Shown here one piece after another: positions 7,219 through 14,339 of a stretch of 37,106 nt of DNA. Both the position numbers and the translations under genes were made by a program. Source of the stretch: DATCJU01 sp036562635. Lineage in GTDB: Bacteria; Actinomycetota; Actinomycetes; Mycobacteriales; Pseudonocardiaceae. How positions within the stretch are numbered: the stretch's first letter is position 1; each line of letters begins with the position of its first letter. The stretch spans positions 1 through 37,106 of the forward strand of contig DATCJU010000062.1 in assembly GCA_036562635.1 (NCBI GenBank), in the 5' to 3' direction. The notes beneath the pieces were generated by a model that was not told the DNA's origin, did not search any database, and worked only from the letters and a program-made list of their open reading frames with translations.

Positions 7219-8787
7219 TCACTCCCACTCGATGGTGCCCGGCGGCTTGCTGGTCACGTCCAGCACCACCCGGTTGACCTCCCGGACCTCGTTGGTGATC
7301 CGGGTCGAGATGCGCTCCAGCACGTCGTACGGCAGGCGCGACCAGTCGGCGGTCATGGCGTCCTCACTGGACACGGGCCGGAGCACCACGGGGTGGCCGT
7401 AGGTGCGGAAGTCACCCTGCACACCCACGCTGCGCACCTCGGCCAACAGCACCACCGGGCACTGCCAGATGTCCCGGTCCAGACCGGCCGCGGTCAGCTC
7501 CTCACGGGCGATGGCGTCGGCGGCGCGCAGGATCTCCAACCGTTCCGCCGTGACCTCCCCGACGATCCGGATGGCCAGGCCGGGGCCGGGGAACGGGTGC
7601 CGGTGCACGATGGTCTCGGGCAGCCCCAGCTCCAGGCCGACCCGGCGCACCTCGTCCTTGAACAGGCTCCGCAGCGGCTCCACCAGCGTGAACTGCAGGT
7701 CGTCCGGCAGACCGCCCACGTTGTGGTGGCTCTTGATGTTGGCGGCGCCGGCACCACCCCCGGACTCCACCACGTCGGGGTAGAGGGTGCCCTGCACCAG
7801 GAAGTCGATGTGCTCGCCGTGCGCACCGGCCTCGGCCTGCAGGTCACGGGCGGCCTGTTCGAAGACCCGGATGAACTCCCGGCCGATGATCTTGCGCTTC
7901 TGCTCCGGGTCGGTGACCCCGGCCAGGGCGGAGAGGAACCGGTCGGCGGCGTCCACCGTGACCAGGCGAACCCCGGTTGCGGCGACGAAGTCGCGCTCCA
8001 CCTGGGCACGCTCCCCGGCCCGCAACAGGCCGTGGTCGACGAACACGCAGGTCAACCGGTCCCCGATGGCACGGTGCACCAGCGCAGCGGCCACCGCGGA
8101 GTCGACCCCGCCGGACAGACCGCAGATCGCCCGCCCGTCACCGATCTGCTCCCGGATCGCCTCGACCGCCTCGTCGACGATCGACGCGGTGGTCCAGTTC
8201 GGGCGGATTCCGGCGATCTCGTGCAGGAAGCGGCGCAGCACCTCCTGGCCGTGCGGCGTGTGCGCGACCTCCGGGTGGTACTGCACCCCGGCCAGCCTGC
8301 GTTCGGTGTTCTCGAAGGCCGCGACCGGAGCGCCCGGGGTGGTCGCGGTGACCGTGAAGCCCTCGGGTGCCTTGGTGACGCAGTCACCGTGGCTCATCCA
8401 CACCGGGTGCTGCCCGGGCAGCGCCTCGTGCAGCACACCCCCCTCGCCCGTGACCACGAGCTCGGTGCGGCCGAACTCACGGGTGCCGGTGTGCTCGACG
8501 GTGCCGCCGAGGGCCTCCGCCATGGCCTGGAACCCGTAGCAGATGCCGAACACCGGAACCCCGGCGTCGAACAGGGCCGGGTCAACCTTCGGCGCGCCCT
8601 CCTCGTAGACGCTGGAAGGTCCACCGGACAGCACGACGGCCGCCGGCCTGCGCGCGAGCAGCTCGGCCACGCTCATGGTGTGCGGAACGACCTCGGAGTA
8701 CACCTGGGCCTCGCGCACCCGGCGGGCGATCAGCTGGGCGTACTGGGCTCCGAAGTCGACGACCAGGACTGGCCGCTGGTCAGTCAT
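7219..8787 (-). CDS. guaA: GMP synthase (glutamine-hydrolysing)
   Basis: GMP synthase, 522 residues, converts XMP to GMP with ATP and glutamine as the last step of guanine nucleotide synthesis. The N-terminal class-I glutamine amidotransferase domain starts LVVDFGAQYAQLIARRVREA. It has its nucleophile C83 in GICYGFQ and the catalytic His/Glu in QYHPEVAHT. The ATP-pyrophosphatase domain carries the PP-loop GLSGGVDSAVAAALV, and the dimerisation domain ends at KPPGTIEWE. The ATG at 8787 is preceded by GGAAGGTG at good spacing. The frame is open upstream to 8964, but those 59 residues are not GuaA-like and are rejected. It shares this window with guaB and guaB3 but is transcribed alone, behind a hairpin-rich leader. 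Confidence 0.98.
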   Translation of the reverse strand: MTDQRPVLVVDFGAQYAQLIARRVREAQVYSEVVPHTMSVAELLARRPAAVVLSGGPSSVYEEGAPKVDPALFDAGVPVFGICYGFQAMAEALGGTVEHTGTREFGRTELVVTGEGGVLHEALPGQHPVWMSHGDCVTKAPEGFTVTATTPGAPVAAFENTERRLAGVQYHPEVAHTPHGQEVLRRFLHEIAGIRPNWTTASIVDEAVEAIREQIGDGRAICGLSGGVDSAVAAALVHRAIGDRLTCVFVDHGLLRAGERAQVERDFVAATGVRLVTVDAADRFLSALAGVTDPEQKRKIIGREFIRVFEQAARDLQAEAGAHGEHIDFLVQGTLYPDVVESGGGAGAANIKSHHNVGGLPDDLQFTLVEPLRSLFKDEVRRVGLELGLPETIVHRHPFPGPGLAIRIVGEVTAERLEILRAADAIAREELTAAGLDRDIWQCPVVLLAEVRSVGVQGDFRTYGHPVVLRPVSSEDAMTADWSRLPYDVLERISTRITNEVREVNRVVLDVTSKPPGTIEWE

Positions 8788-9123
8788 CGGATCACCTTCC
8801 GTATTCCAGGGGCTGGAGCACGAGAAGGTCTCGACGGAGCATCGGGACCTTCTCGGCACACGCGGGTGTGCCGACCGGTCCCTCCCTGGGCTTCTGTCCC
8901 GGAGATGCCTGCCGACGCACCGCGCCGGCTTTCCGTGGCGCTCGAACCAGACCTCCCGGAACACGCCGGGAGCGGAACCCTAGCCACCATCATCGGTCAG
9001 CCGGTCCCATCCTAGCCGAGCGGACGTTCCCCGCTCTCCGAGCGGTGCGGGGCGGGCGCCCGTACGCCGGTTCTCCCCGACCGCCCCGGCCGGGTCGATC
9101 ATGCTCCGCCACCCTGTCGGGCA
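8788..9123 (-). promoter_or_regulatory. guaA leader/divergent region with three hairpins
   Basis: The non-coding region upstream of guaA contains a perfect 10-bp stem (8821-8830 with 8846-8855, 15-base loop), an adjoining 7-bp stem (8855-8861 with 8866-8872, 4-base loop) and a third 7-bp stem (8953-8959 with 8966-8972, 6-base loop). The two nearest guaA would be in its 5' UTR. I do not recognise a known riboswitch class. Possible minus-strand -10 hexamers are TAGGAT near 9010 and TAGGGT near 8980, neither with a convincing -35. Confidence 0.4.
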
Positions 9124-9129
9124 TACGGT
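9124..9129 (+). promoter_or_regulatory. Putative -10 hexamer for the aldehyde dehydrogenase gene
   Basis: TACGGT ends six bases before the ATG at 9136. The GGAGG between them is too close for an efficient Shine-Dalgarno, so a leaderless or near-leaderless start is likely. Confidence 0.4.
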
Positions 9130-9135
9130 GGAGGT

Positions 9136-10620
9136 ATGAGCGGGATCGACGTGCACGCCGTGAACACCAAGCCGCGTCCGTGCTGGATCGCGGGTCGGCC
9201 GGAGCAGGGTTCGGACGAGCTGGTCGTCCACCACCCCTACGACGGCACCGACGTGGCCACCGTCGCCGTGCCCGGCCCCGACCAGGTGGAACGGGCGGTC
9301 GCCGCGGCGGCCGCGGTCGCCGGCGAGCTGCGTCGGCTGCCCGCGCACGTCCGGGCCGCGGCCCTGGACCACGTGTCCCGCCGACTGGCCGAGCGGGTCG
9401 ACGAGATCGCCGAGCTGATCACCGCGGAGAACGGCAAGCCGCTGCGCTGGGCGACGGCGGAGGTCAGGCGGGCCTGCTCGACCTTCCGTTTCGCCGCCGA
9501 GGAGGCCCGCCGGTTCGGCGGGGACCTGCAGCGGCTGGACACCGACCCGACGGCGGAGGGGCGGATGGCCCTGGTACGCCGGGTGCCCCGCGGGCCGGTC
9601 CTGGGCATCACCCCGTTCAACTTCCCGCTCAACCTGGCCGCGCACAAGGTCGCCCCCGCCCTGGCCGTGGGTGCCCCGATCGTGCTCAAGCCGGCGCCCC
9701 GCACCCCGCTCTCGGCGTTGTTGCTCGGTGAGCTGCTGGCCGAGACCGATCTGCCGGAGGGTGCGTTCTCCGTACTGCCCCTGCCCGGCACCCCCGAGGG
9801 CAACGAGCGGACGATGGCCCTGGTACGGGACGAGCGGCTGCCCGTGGTGTCGTTCACCGGTTCCGGGCCGGTCGGCTGGGCGATCGCCGACGCCGCTCCG
9901 CGCAAGCACGTGGTGCTGGAGCTGGGGGGCAACGCCGCCGCCGTGGTGTGTGCGGACTGGAACACGGATGCCGACCTGGACTTTGCCGCGCAGCGCATCG
10001 CCACCTTCTCCAACTACCAGGCCGGTCAGTCGTGCATCGCGGTGCAGCGGGTGATCGTGGATCGGGCGGTGGCGGACTCCTTCGTGCCCCGCCTGGTCGC
10101 CGCGGTGCGCGGGCTGCGCACCGGCAACCCGCACGACCCGGAGGTGGAGGTCGGGCCGCTGGTGGACGAGGCGGCGGCCCGGCGGGTCGAGGAGTGGATC
10201 GAGGAGGCGGTCGGCCGGGGGGCCACGGTGCTGACCGGTGGTACCCGGCGCGGGTCGACGATCGCGCCGACGGTGCTCACCGATGTGCCCACCGACACCC
10301 GGGTGTGGTGCGAGGAGATCTTCGGTCCGGTCCTGGCGGTGTCGGTGGTCGACGGGGTCGACGAGGCGTTCGCCCAGGTCAACGACTCCGCCTACGGCTT
10401 GCAGGCCGGGGTGTTCACGCACGACGTGCGTGTGGCGTTCCGCGCGGCGGCCGAGCTGGAGGTCGGCGGGGTGATCGTGGGTGACGTGCCCTCCTACCGG
10501 GCCGACCAGATGCCCTACGGCGGGACCAAGGGGTCCGGCATCGGCCGGGAGGGAGTGCGGTCGGCGATGACGGACCTGACCGAGGAGCGGGTGCTGGTCC
10601 TCACCGGCATCCCGGTGTGA
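9136..10620 (+). CDS. NAD(P)-dependent aldehyde dehydrogenase family protein
   Basis: A 494-residue aldehyde dehydrogenase, full length for the superfamily. The Rossmann/coenzyme part shows ITPFNFPLNLAAHKVAPALA and SFTGSGPVGW. The catalytic general base is E262 in LELGGNA and the thiol nucleophile is C300 in YQAGQSCIAVQR. The C-terminal EEIFGPVLAV and KGSGIGREGV motifs are present. Overall it looks closest to the succinate-semialdehyde/lactaldehyde/phosphonoacetaldehyde dehydrogenase branch, but the substrate cannot be fixed from sequence and the neighbours (guaA, a VOC protein) give no pathway. It oxidises an aldehyde to a carboxylic acid in the cytoplasm. The ATG at 9136 is chosen; an in-frame GTG at 9151 is a minor alternative. 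Confidence 0.92.
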   Translation: MSGIDVHAVNTKPRPCWIAGRPEQGSDELVVHHPYDGTDVATVAVPGPDQVERAVAAAAAVAGELRRLPAHVRAAALDHVSRRLAERVDEIAELITAENGKPLRWATAEVRRACSTFRFAAEEARRFGGDLQRLDTDPTAEGRMALVRRVPRGPVLGITPFNFPLNLAAHKVAPALAVGAPIVLKPAPRTPLSALLLGELLAETDLPEGAFSVLPLPGTPEGNERTMALVRDERLPVVSFTGSGPVGWAIADAAPRKHVVLELGGNAAAVVCADWNTDADLDFAAQRIATFSNYQAGQSCIAVQRVIVDRAVADSFVPRLVAAVRGLRTGNPHDPEVEVGPLVDEAAARRVEEWIEEAVGRGATVLTGGTRRGSTIAPTVLTDVPTDTRVWCEEIFGPVLAVSVVDGVDEAFAQVNDSAYGLQAGVFTHDVRVAFRAAAELEVGGVIVGDVPSYRADQMPYGGTKGSGIGREGVRSAMTDLTEERVLVLTGIPV

Positions 10621-10641
10621 CCGGCACACCGCCGACACGGG

Positions 10642-10671
10642 TCACCCCTTTCGGGGCGTTTCAGGGGGTGA
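10642..10671 (+). terminator. Hairpin downstream of the aldehyde dehydrogenase gene
   Basis: TCACCCC pairs with GGGGTGA across a 16-base loop. A competing inner stem CCCC/GGGG lies at 10645-10656. It starts 22 bases after the stop codon. Confidence 0.5.
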
Positions 10672-10809
10672 GCGCACCGTTTCCGTCGGTGTCCGGGACT
10701 AGCGTCGGCCACCGGCCGGCGGACGGTCCGGCCGGTGACCCGCACGTCGGCGGCCGGCCCGTGATCGGTGACCCGTGCCGGCCGCGACCTCGATCACAAG
10801 GAGGGCGTC

Positions 10810-11205
10810 ATGCGCCGCATGCTCTTCCCGAACCTGCCGGTCAAGGACCTGGAGCGGTCCCGCGCGTTCTTCACCGCGCTGGGTTTCCGGTTCGAACCCC
10901 AGTTCTCCGACGACCAGGCCGCGTGCATGGTCGTCGAGGACAACATCTTCGTGATGCTGCTGTCCGAGGACCGGTTCCGGGACTTCGTCAACGGTGAGAT
11001 CAGCGACGCCCACCGGGCCCAGGAGGTCATCCTGACCCTGTCCGCGGAGAGCCGGCAGGAGGTGGACGACCTCGTGTCCCGGGCCCTCGCCGCCGGTGGC
11101 CGCCCGTGGCGGCCGACCTTCGCGGAGGGGGACATGTACGTGGGGAGCTTCCAGGACCCCGACGGACACGTCTGGGAAGCCGCGTACCTGCCCCAGCCGG
11201 CCTGA
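10810..11205 (+). CDS. VOC-family (glyoxalase/bleomycin-resistance-like) protein
   Basis: A 131-residue single-module vicinal-oxygen-chelate protein. It opens with the paired beta-alpha-beta-beta-beta units typical of the fold (MLFPNLPVKDLERSRAFFTA, then LGFRFEPQFSDDQAACMVVE) and ends with the family pattern SFQDPDGHVWEAAYL, in which the His and Glu could bind a metal. Members include dioxygenases, isomerases and drug-binding proteins; the substrate is unknown. The ATG at 10810 follows AAGGAGGGCGTC, an excellent ribosome-binding site. The longer in-frame start at 10768 is rejected for that reason. It is probably transcribed alone: a TAGCGT hexamer at 10700-10705 may be its -10. It is convergent with the GMC oxidoreductase gene. 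Confidence 0.88.
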   Translation: MRRMLFPNLPVKDLERSRAFFTALGFRFEPQFSDDQAACMVVEDNIFVMLLSEDRFRDFVNGEISDAHRAQEVILTLSAESRQEVDDLVSRALAAGGRPWRPTFAEGDMYVGSFQDPDGHVWEAAYLPQPA

Positions 11206-11228
11206 GCCCGAGCCCGCCCTGCCGGCCC

Positions 11229-11254
11229 CGCCCGGTGCCGCTCGGCGCCGGGCG
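11229..11254. terminator. Hairpin between convergent VOC and GMC oxidoreductase genes
   Basis: An 11-bp stem with one G-U pair (11229-11239 with 11244-11254, 4-base loop). Its right arm is the first of two direct copies of GGCGCCGGGC (11244-11253, 11256-11265). Confidence 0.65.
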
Positions 11255-11265
11255 AGGCGCCGGGC

Positions 11266-12957
11266 TCAGCGGAGCGGGCAGACCTGGTTGCGGGGCGGAA
11301 CCTCCTCGACGGGCCGGTAGGGCTGCCCGGGTTCCGGCCGCGGGTCCTCCTCTCCCTTGTTCGGCCACATGGCGAACGCCCGCTCGGCCTGGGCGGTGAT
11401 GGTGAGCGACGGGTTCACTCCCAGGTTCGCGCTGATCGCCGAACCGTCGACGACGGACAGCGTCGGGTAGTTGTGCACCCGGTGGTACGGGTCGATCACC
11501 CCGTGTCGGTCGTCCTCGCCGATCACACAGCCACCGATGAAGTGCGCGGTGAGCGGAACGTTGAAGATCTCGCTCCACGAGCCGCCCGCCAGGCCGCCGA
11601 TGCGACGGGCCACCCGTTGCGACGCCTCGTACCCGGCCGGGATCCAGGTGGGATTGGGTTCGCCGTGTCCCTGCCGGGAGGTGAGCCTGCGCCGGCCGAA
11701 GAGTCCCCGCCGGAGGAAGGTGGTGATGGAGTTGTCCAGGCTCTGCATCACCAGCAGGATCACGGTCCGCTCGCTCCAGTGCCGCACCGACAGGGCGCGT
11801 ATCCCGCGCACCGGGTGGCGGAGCATGAACTCCAGCCACTGGTACCAGCGCGGTTTGGCCGAGTCCCCACGGGTGGCGACGGTCTGCAGCAGGCCCATGG
11901 CGTTGCTGCCCTTGCCGTAGCGCACGGGTTCGATGTGCGTGTGCGGCTCGGGGTAGAACGAGGAGGTGATCGCCACCCCCTGGGTGAAGTCACCGTCGGC
12001 GGGGATGTGGTCGGCCTTGGCCCCGACGATGGCCTCGGAGTTGGTCCGGGTCAGCTCCCCGAGCTTCGGGGAGAGCTTCGGCAGGATCCCGGAGTCCCGC
12101 ATCCGGTGCAGCAGGTTCTGCGTGCCCCAGGCTCCCGCGGCGAGCACCACCTGACCGGCGGTGATCACCCGGCGTCGCTTGCGCACCCAGGCCCCGGACC
12201 GTTCGGTGTGCACCTCCCAGCTGCCGTCCGGGCGGGGGCGCAGCGCGGTGACCGTGGTCAGCGGCAGCACGGTCGCTCCGGCCCGCTCGGCGAAGTACAG
12301 GTAGTTCTTCACCAGGGTGTTCTTCGCCCCGACCCGACAACCGGTCATACAGGCCCCGCACTGGGTGCAGCCGGTCCGGTCCGGACCCGCACCGCCGAAG
12401 TAGGGGTCCTCGACCCGCTCGCCGGGTCGACCGAAGTACACGCCGACCGGTGTGGGGCGGTAGGTGTGGCCCACCCCCATCTCCTCGGCCACGTCCCGGA
12501 TCACCCGGTCCGCCGGGGTGGTGGTGGGGTTGGTGACCACGCCGAGCATCCGGCCGGCCCGGTCGTAGTAGGGGGCGAGTTCGGCCTCCCAGTCGGTGAT
12601 GTGCGCCCACTGGCGGTCGGTGTAGAACGGTTTGGGCGGCCGGTAGAGGGTGTTGGCGTACACCAGGGAGCCTCCGCCGACCCCGCTGCCGGCCAGGATG
12701 AGCACGTTGCGCAGCAGGTGGATGCGCTGGATCCCGTAGCAGCCGAGCTTGGGCGCCCACAGGAAACGCCGCAGGTCCCATGAGGTCTTGGGGAACTCGT
12801 GGTCGGCGAACCGGCGGCCCGCCTCGATCACCGCGACCCGATAACCCTTCTCGGTGAGTCGTAGAGCGGCCACGCTCCCGCCGAATCCGGAACCGACCAC
12901 CACCACGTCGTAGTCGGGAGCGCCGTCCGCCCCTTTGTTACTCGTGAGTTGGGTCAT
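11266..12957 (-). CDS. choD: GMC-family FAD oxidoreductase, ChoD-like, with Cys cluster
   Basis: A 563-residue flavoprotein. The FAD dinucleotide-binding motif is VVVGSGFGGSVAALRL near residue 20, followed by the E of AVIEAGRRF. The GMC signature region GSGVGGGSLVYANTLYRP is present, and C-terminal residues include AHFIGGCVIGEDDRHGVIDP. It is positioned next to guaB3 as in M. tuberculosis, where this gene is called choD (cholesterol-oxidase-like). Real cholesterol oxidase activity of that group is uncertain, so the substrate is open. The oddity is a C197-x2-C200-x2-C203-x3-C207 cluster, like a [4Fe-4S] ferredoxin motif. The ATG at 12957 is chosen because the upstream 38 codons are unlike the family and a TAACCT -10 lies eight bases before it. 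Confidence 0.88.
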   Translation of the reverse strand: MTQLTSNKGADGAPDYDVVVVGSGFGGSVAALRLTEKGYRVAVIEAGRRFADHEFPKTSWDLRRFLWAPKLGCYGIQRIHLLRNVLILAGSGVGGGSLVYANTLYRPPKPFYTDRQWAHITDWEAELAPYYDRAGRMLGVVTNPTTTPADRVIRDVAEEMGVGHTYRPTPVGVYFGRPGERVEDPYFGGAGPDRTGCTQCGACMTGCRVGAKNTLVKNYLYFAERAGATVLPLTTVTALRPRPDGSWEVHTERSGAWVRKRRRVITAGQVVLAAGAWGTQNLLHRMRDSGILPKLSPKLGELTRTNSEAIVGAKADHIPADGDFTQGVAITSSFYPEPHTHIEPVRYGKGSNAMGLLQTVATRGDSAKPRWYQWLEFMLRHPVRGIRALSVRHWSERTVILLVMQSLDNSITTFLRRGLFGRRRLTSRQGHGEPNPTWIPAGYEASQRVARRIGGLAGGSWSEIFNVPLTAHFIGGCVIGEDDRHGVIDPYHRVHNYPTLSVVDGSAISANLGVNPSLTITAQAERAFAMWPNKGEEDPRPEPGQPYRPVEEVPPRNQVCPLR

Positions 12958-12965
12958 GGCCCAGC

Positions 12966-12989
12966 AGGTTAGGGGAACGGAGGCGTTCC
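12966..12989 (-). promoter_or_regulatory. -10 hexamer and inverted repeat upstream of the GMC oxidoreductase gene
   Basis: On the minus strand TAACCT (12971-12966) ends eight bases before the ATG, indicating leaderless transcription. Immediately upstream is GGAACG-GAGG-CGTTCC (12974-12989), a 6-4-6 inverted repeat positioned where a repressor would block the promoter. Confidence 0.45.
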
Positions 12990-13035
12990 GCCTAGATCCC
13001 CGTGACGACCAACGGATCGGAACACCCGCCGGACA

Positions 13036-13083
13036 CACCGCCGCCCGGTGACGGAGCCGATCGCTCGCCACCGGGCGGCGGTG
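13036..13083 (-). terminator. guaB-guaB3 terminator
   Basis: CACCGCCGCCCGGTG (13036-13050) pairs perfectly with 13069-13083 over 15 bp. The 18-base loop can form a further small GAGC/GCTC stem. It begins 13 bases past the guaB3 stop and separates that gene from the GMC oxidoreductase gene. Confidence 0.8.
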
Positions 13084-13096
13084 GTGTGTGGTCAGG

Positions 13097-14227
13097 TCAG
13101 CGACGCACGACCAGACCGACCTTCTGGAACTCCTTCAGGTCGGAGTAGCCGGTCTTGGCCATCGCCCGACGCAGCGCGCCGAACAGGTTCACCCTGCCGC
13201 TGGGGTCGGACGACGGCCCGAACAGCACGGTCTCCAGGTCGTGGCCCGAACCGACGAACCCGAAGACCTCGCTGCGCGGCAACGACGGGTGCGCGGCCGC
13301 GGAGGTCCAGTAGTAACCCTGACCGGGCGACTCCTCGGCGTCGGCGAGTGCCTCGCCCAGCATCACCGCGTCGGCACCACAGGCGATGGCCTTGGCGATG
13401 TCCCCGGAGCGGGACAGCCCGCCGTCCGCGATCACGTGCACGTACCGACCACCGGTCTCGTCCAGGTAGTCCCGGCGCGCCGCGGCGGCGTCCGCGATCG
13501 CCGTGGCCATGGGCACACCGATGCCCAGCACCTGGTCGGTGGTGGTGGCCCGGGACTCGCCGTAGCCGACGATCACCCCGGCCGCGCCGGTGCGCATCAG
13601 GTGCATGGCGGTGCGGTAGTCCCCGACCCCACCGGCGATCACCGGCACGTCCAGTTCCGCGATGAACCGCTTGAGGTTCAGCGGCTCCCCGTTCCGGGCC
13701 ACGTGCTCGGCGGAGATGATCGTCCCCTGCACCACCAGGATCTCCACCCCGGCGGCCAGCAGGTCCGGGGTCAGTTCCTCGGCGTGCTGCGGGCTCACCC
13801 GTGCCGCCACCGTCACCCCGGACTCCCGGATCTGCCTGATCGCCTCGGTGAGCAGGTCGATGCGGATCGGGGCGGAGTGCAGCTCCTGCAGCACACGCAC
13901 GGGGGCGTCCGGGTCGTCCTCGTCCTCGGCCGCTCGGATGACCTGGAACAACGCCTCCTCCACATCGGCGTGCCGGGCCCACAGACCCTCGGCGTTGAGC
14001 ACGCCCAGGCCGCCCAGCTCGCCGACACGCACCGCGGTGGCCGGCGACACGATCGCGTCCGTCGGGTGCGTGATCAACGGGATCTCGAAGCGATAGGCGT
14101 CGATCTGCCAGGCCAGGGAGACATCCTTGGACGACCGCGTACGCCGCGACGGCACGATCTCGACGTCGTCCAGGTCGAACGCCCGCAGAGCGGTGCGCCC
14201 CATACCGATCTCGACCAGGTCCCGCAC
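13097..14227 (-). CDS. guaB3: GuaB3-family IMP dehydrogenase-related protein
   Basis: A 376-residue protein of the GuaB3 family found beside guaB in actinobacteria. It has the IMPDH/GMPR TIM-barrel (PTDAIVSPATAVRVGELGGL, DVPVIAGGVGDYRTAMHLMR, ADGGLSRSGDIAKAIACGAD) but no CBS domains. The catalytic loop reads GYGESRATTTDQVLGIGVP, where true IMPDH has GPGSICTTRVVAGVGVP; the nucleophilic Cys is absent. The biochemical role of actinobacterial GuaB3 is not settled. Classical IMPDH chemistry looks impossible here, so a regulatory or other purine role is more likely. The GTG at 14227 has GAGGAAGGGGAG just upstream. It lies 112 bp downstream of guaB on the same strand and is probably co-transcribed. 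Confidence 0.92.
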   Translation of the reverse strand: MRDLVEIGMGRTALRAFDLDDVEIVPSRRTRSSKDVSLAWQIDAYRFEIPLITHPTDAIVSPATAVRVGELGGLGVLNAEGLWARHADVEEALFQVIRAAEDEDDPDAPVRVLQELHSAPIRIDLLTEAIRQIRESGVTVAARVSPQHAEELTPDLLAAGVEILVVQGTIISAEHVARNGEPLNLKRFIAELDVPVIAGGVGDYRTAMHLMRTGAAGVIVGYGESRATTTDQVLGIGVPMATAIADAAAARRDYLDETGGRYVHVIADGGLSRSGDIAKAIACGADAVMLGEALADAEESPGQGYYWTSAAAHPSLPRSEVFGFVGSGHDLETVLFGPSSDPSGRVNLFGALRRAMAKTGYSDLKEFQKVGLVVRR

Positions 14228-14339
14228 GTCTCCCCTTCCTCGACGTCACCCACCGGGGGTGATCCGTGCACTGCCACGGCACGCGGCGGCCGCCCACGTG
14301 GGGCACGCCGCCGCACGCCACCAGCCGACCATTGTCAGC

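Noticed and set aside
7168..9015. 615-residue open frame antisense to guaA
   Set aside because: Mirrors guaA codon positions; it begins inside a terminator stem and has no family features.
8788..9135. Known purine or ppGpp/PRPP riboswitch before guaA
   Set aside because: Hairpins are present but I could not match the conserved core of any class; kept only as an unclassified structured leader.
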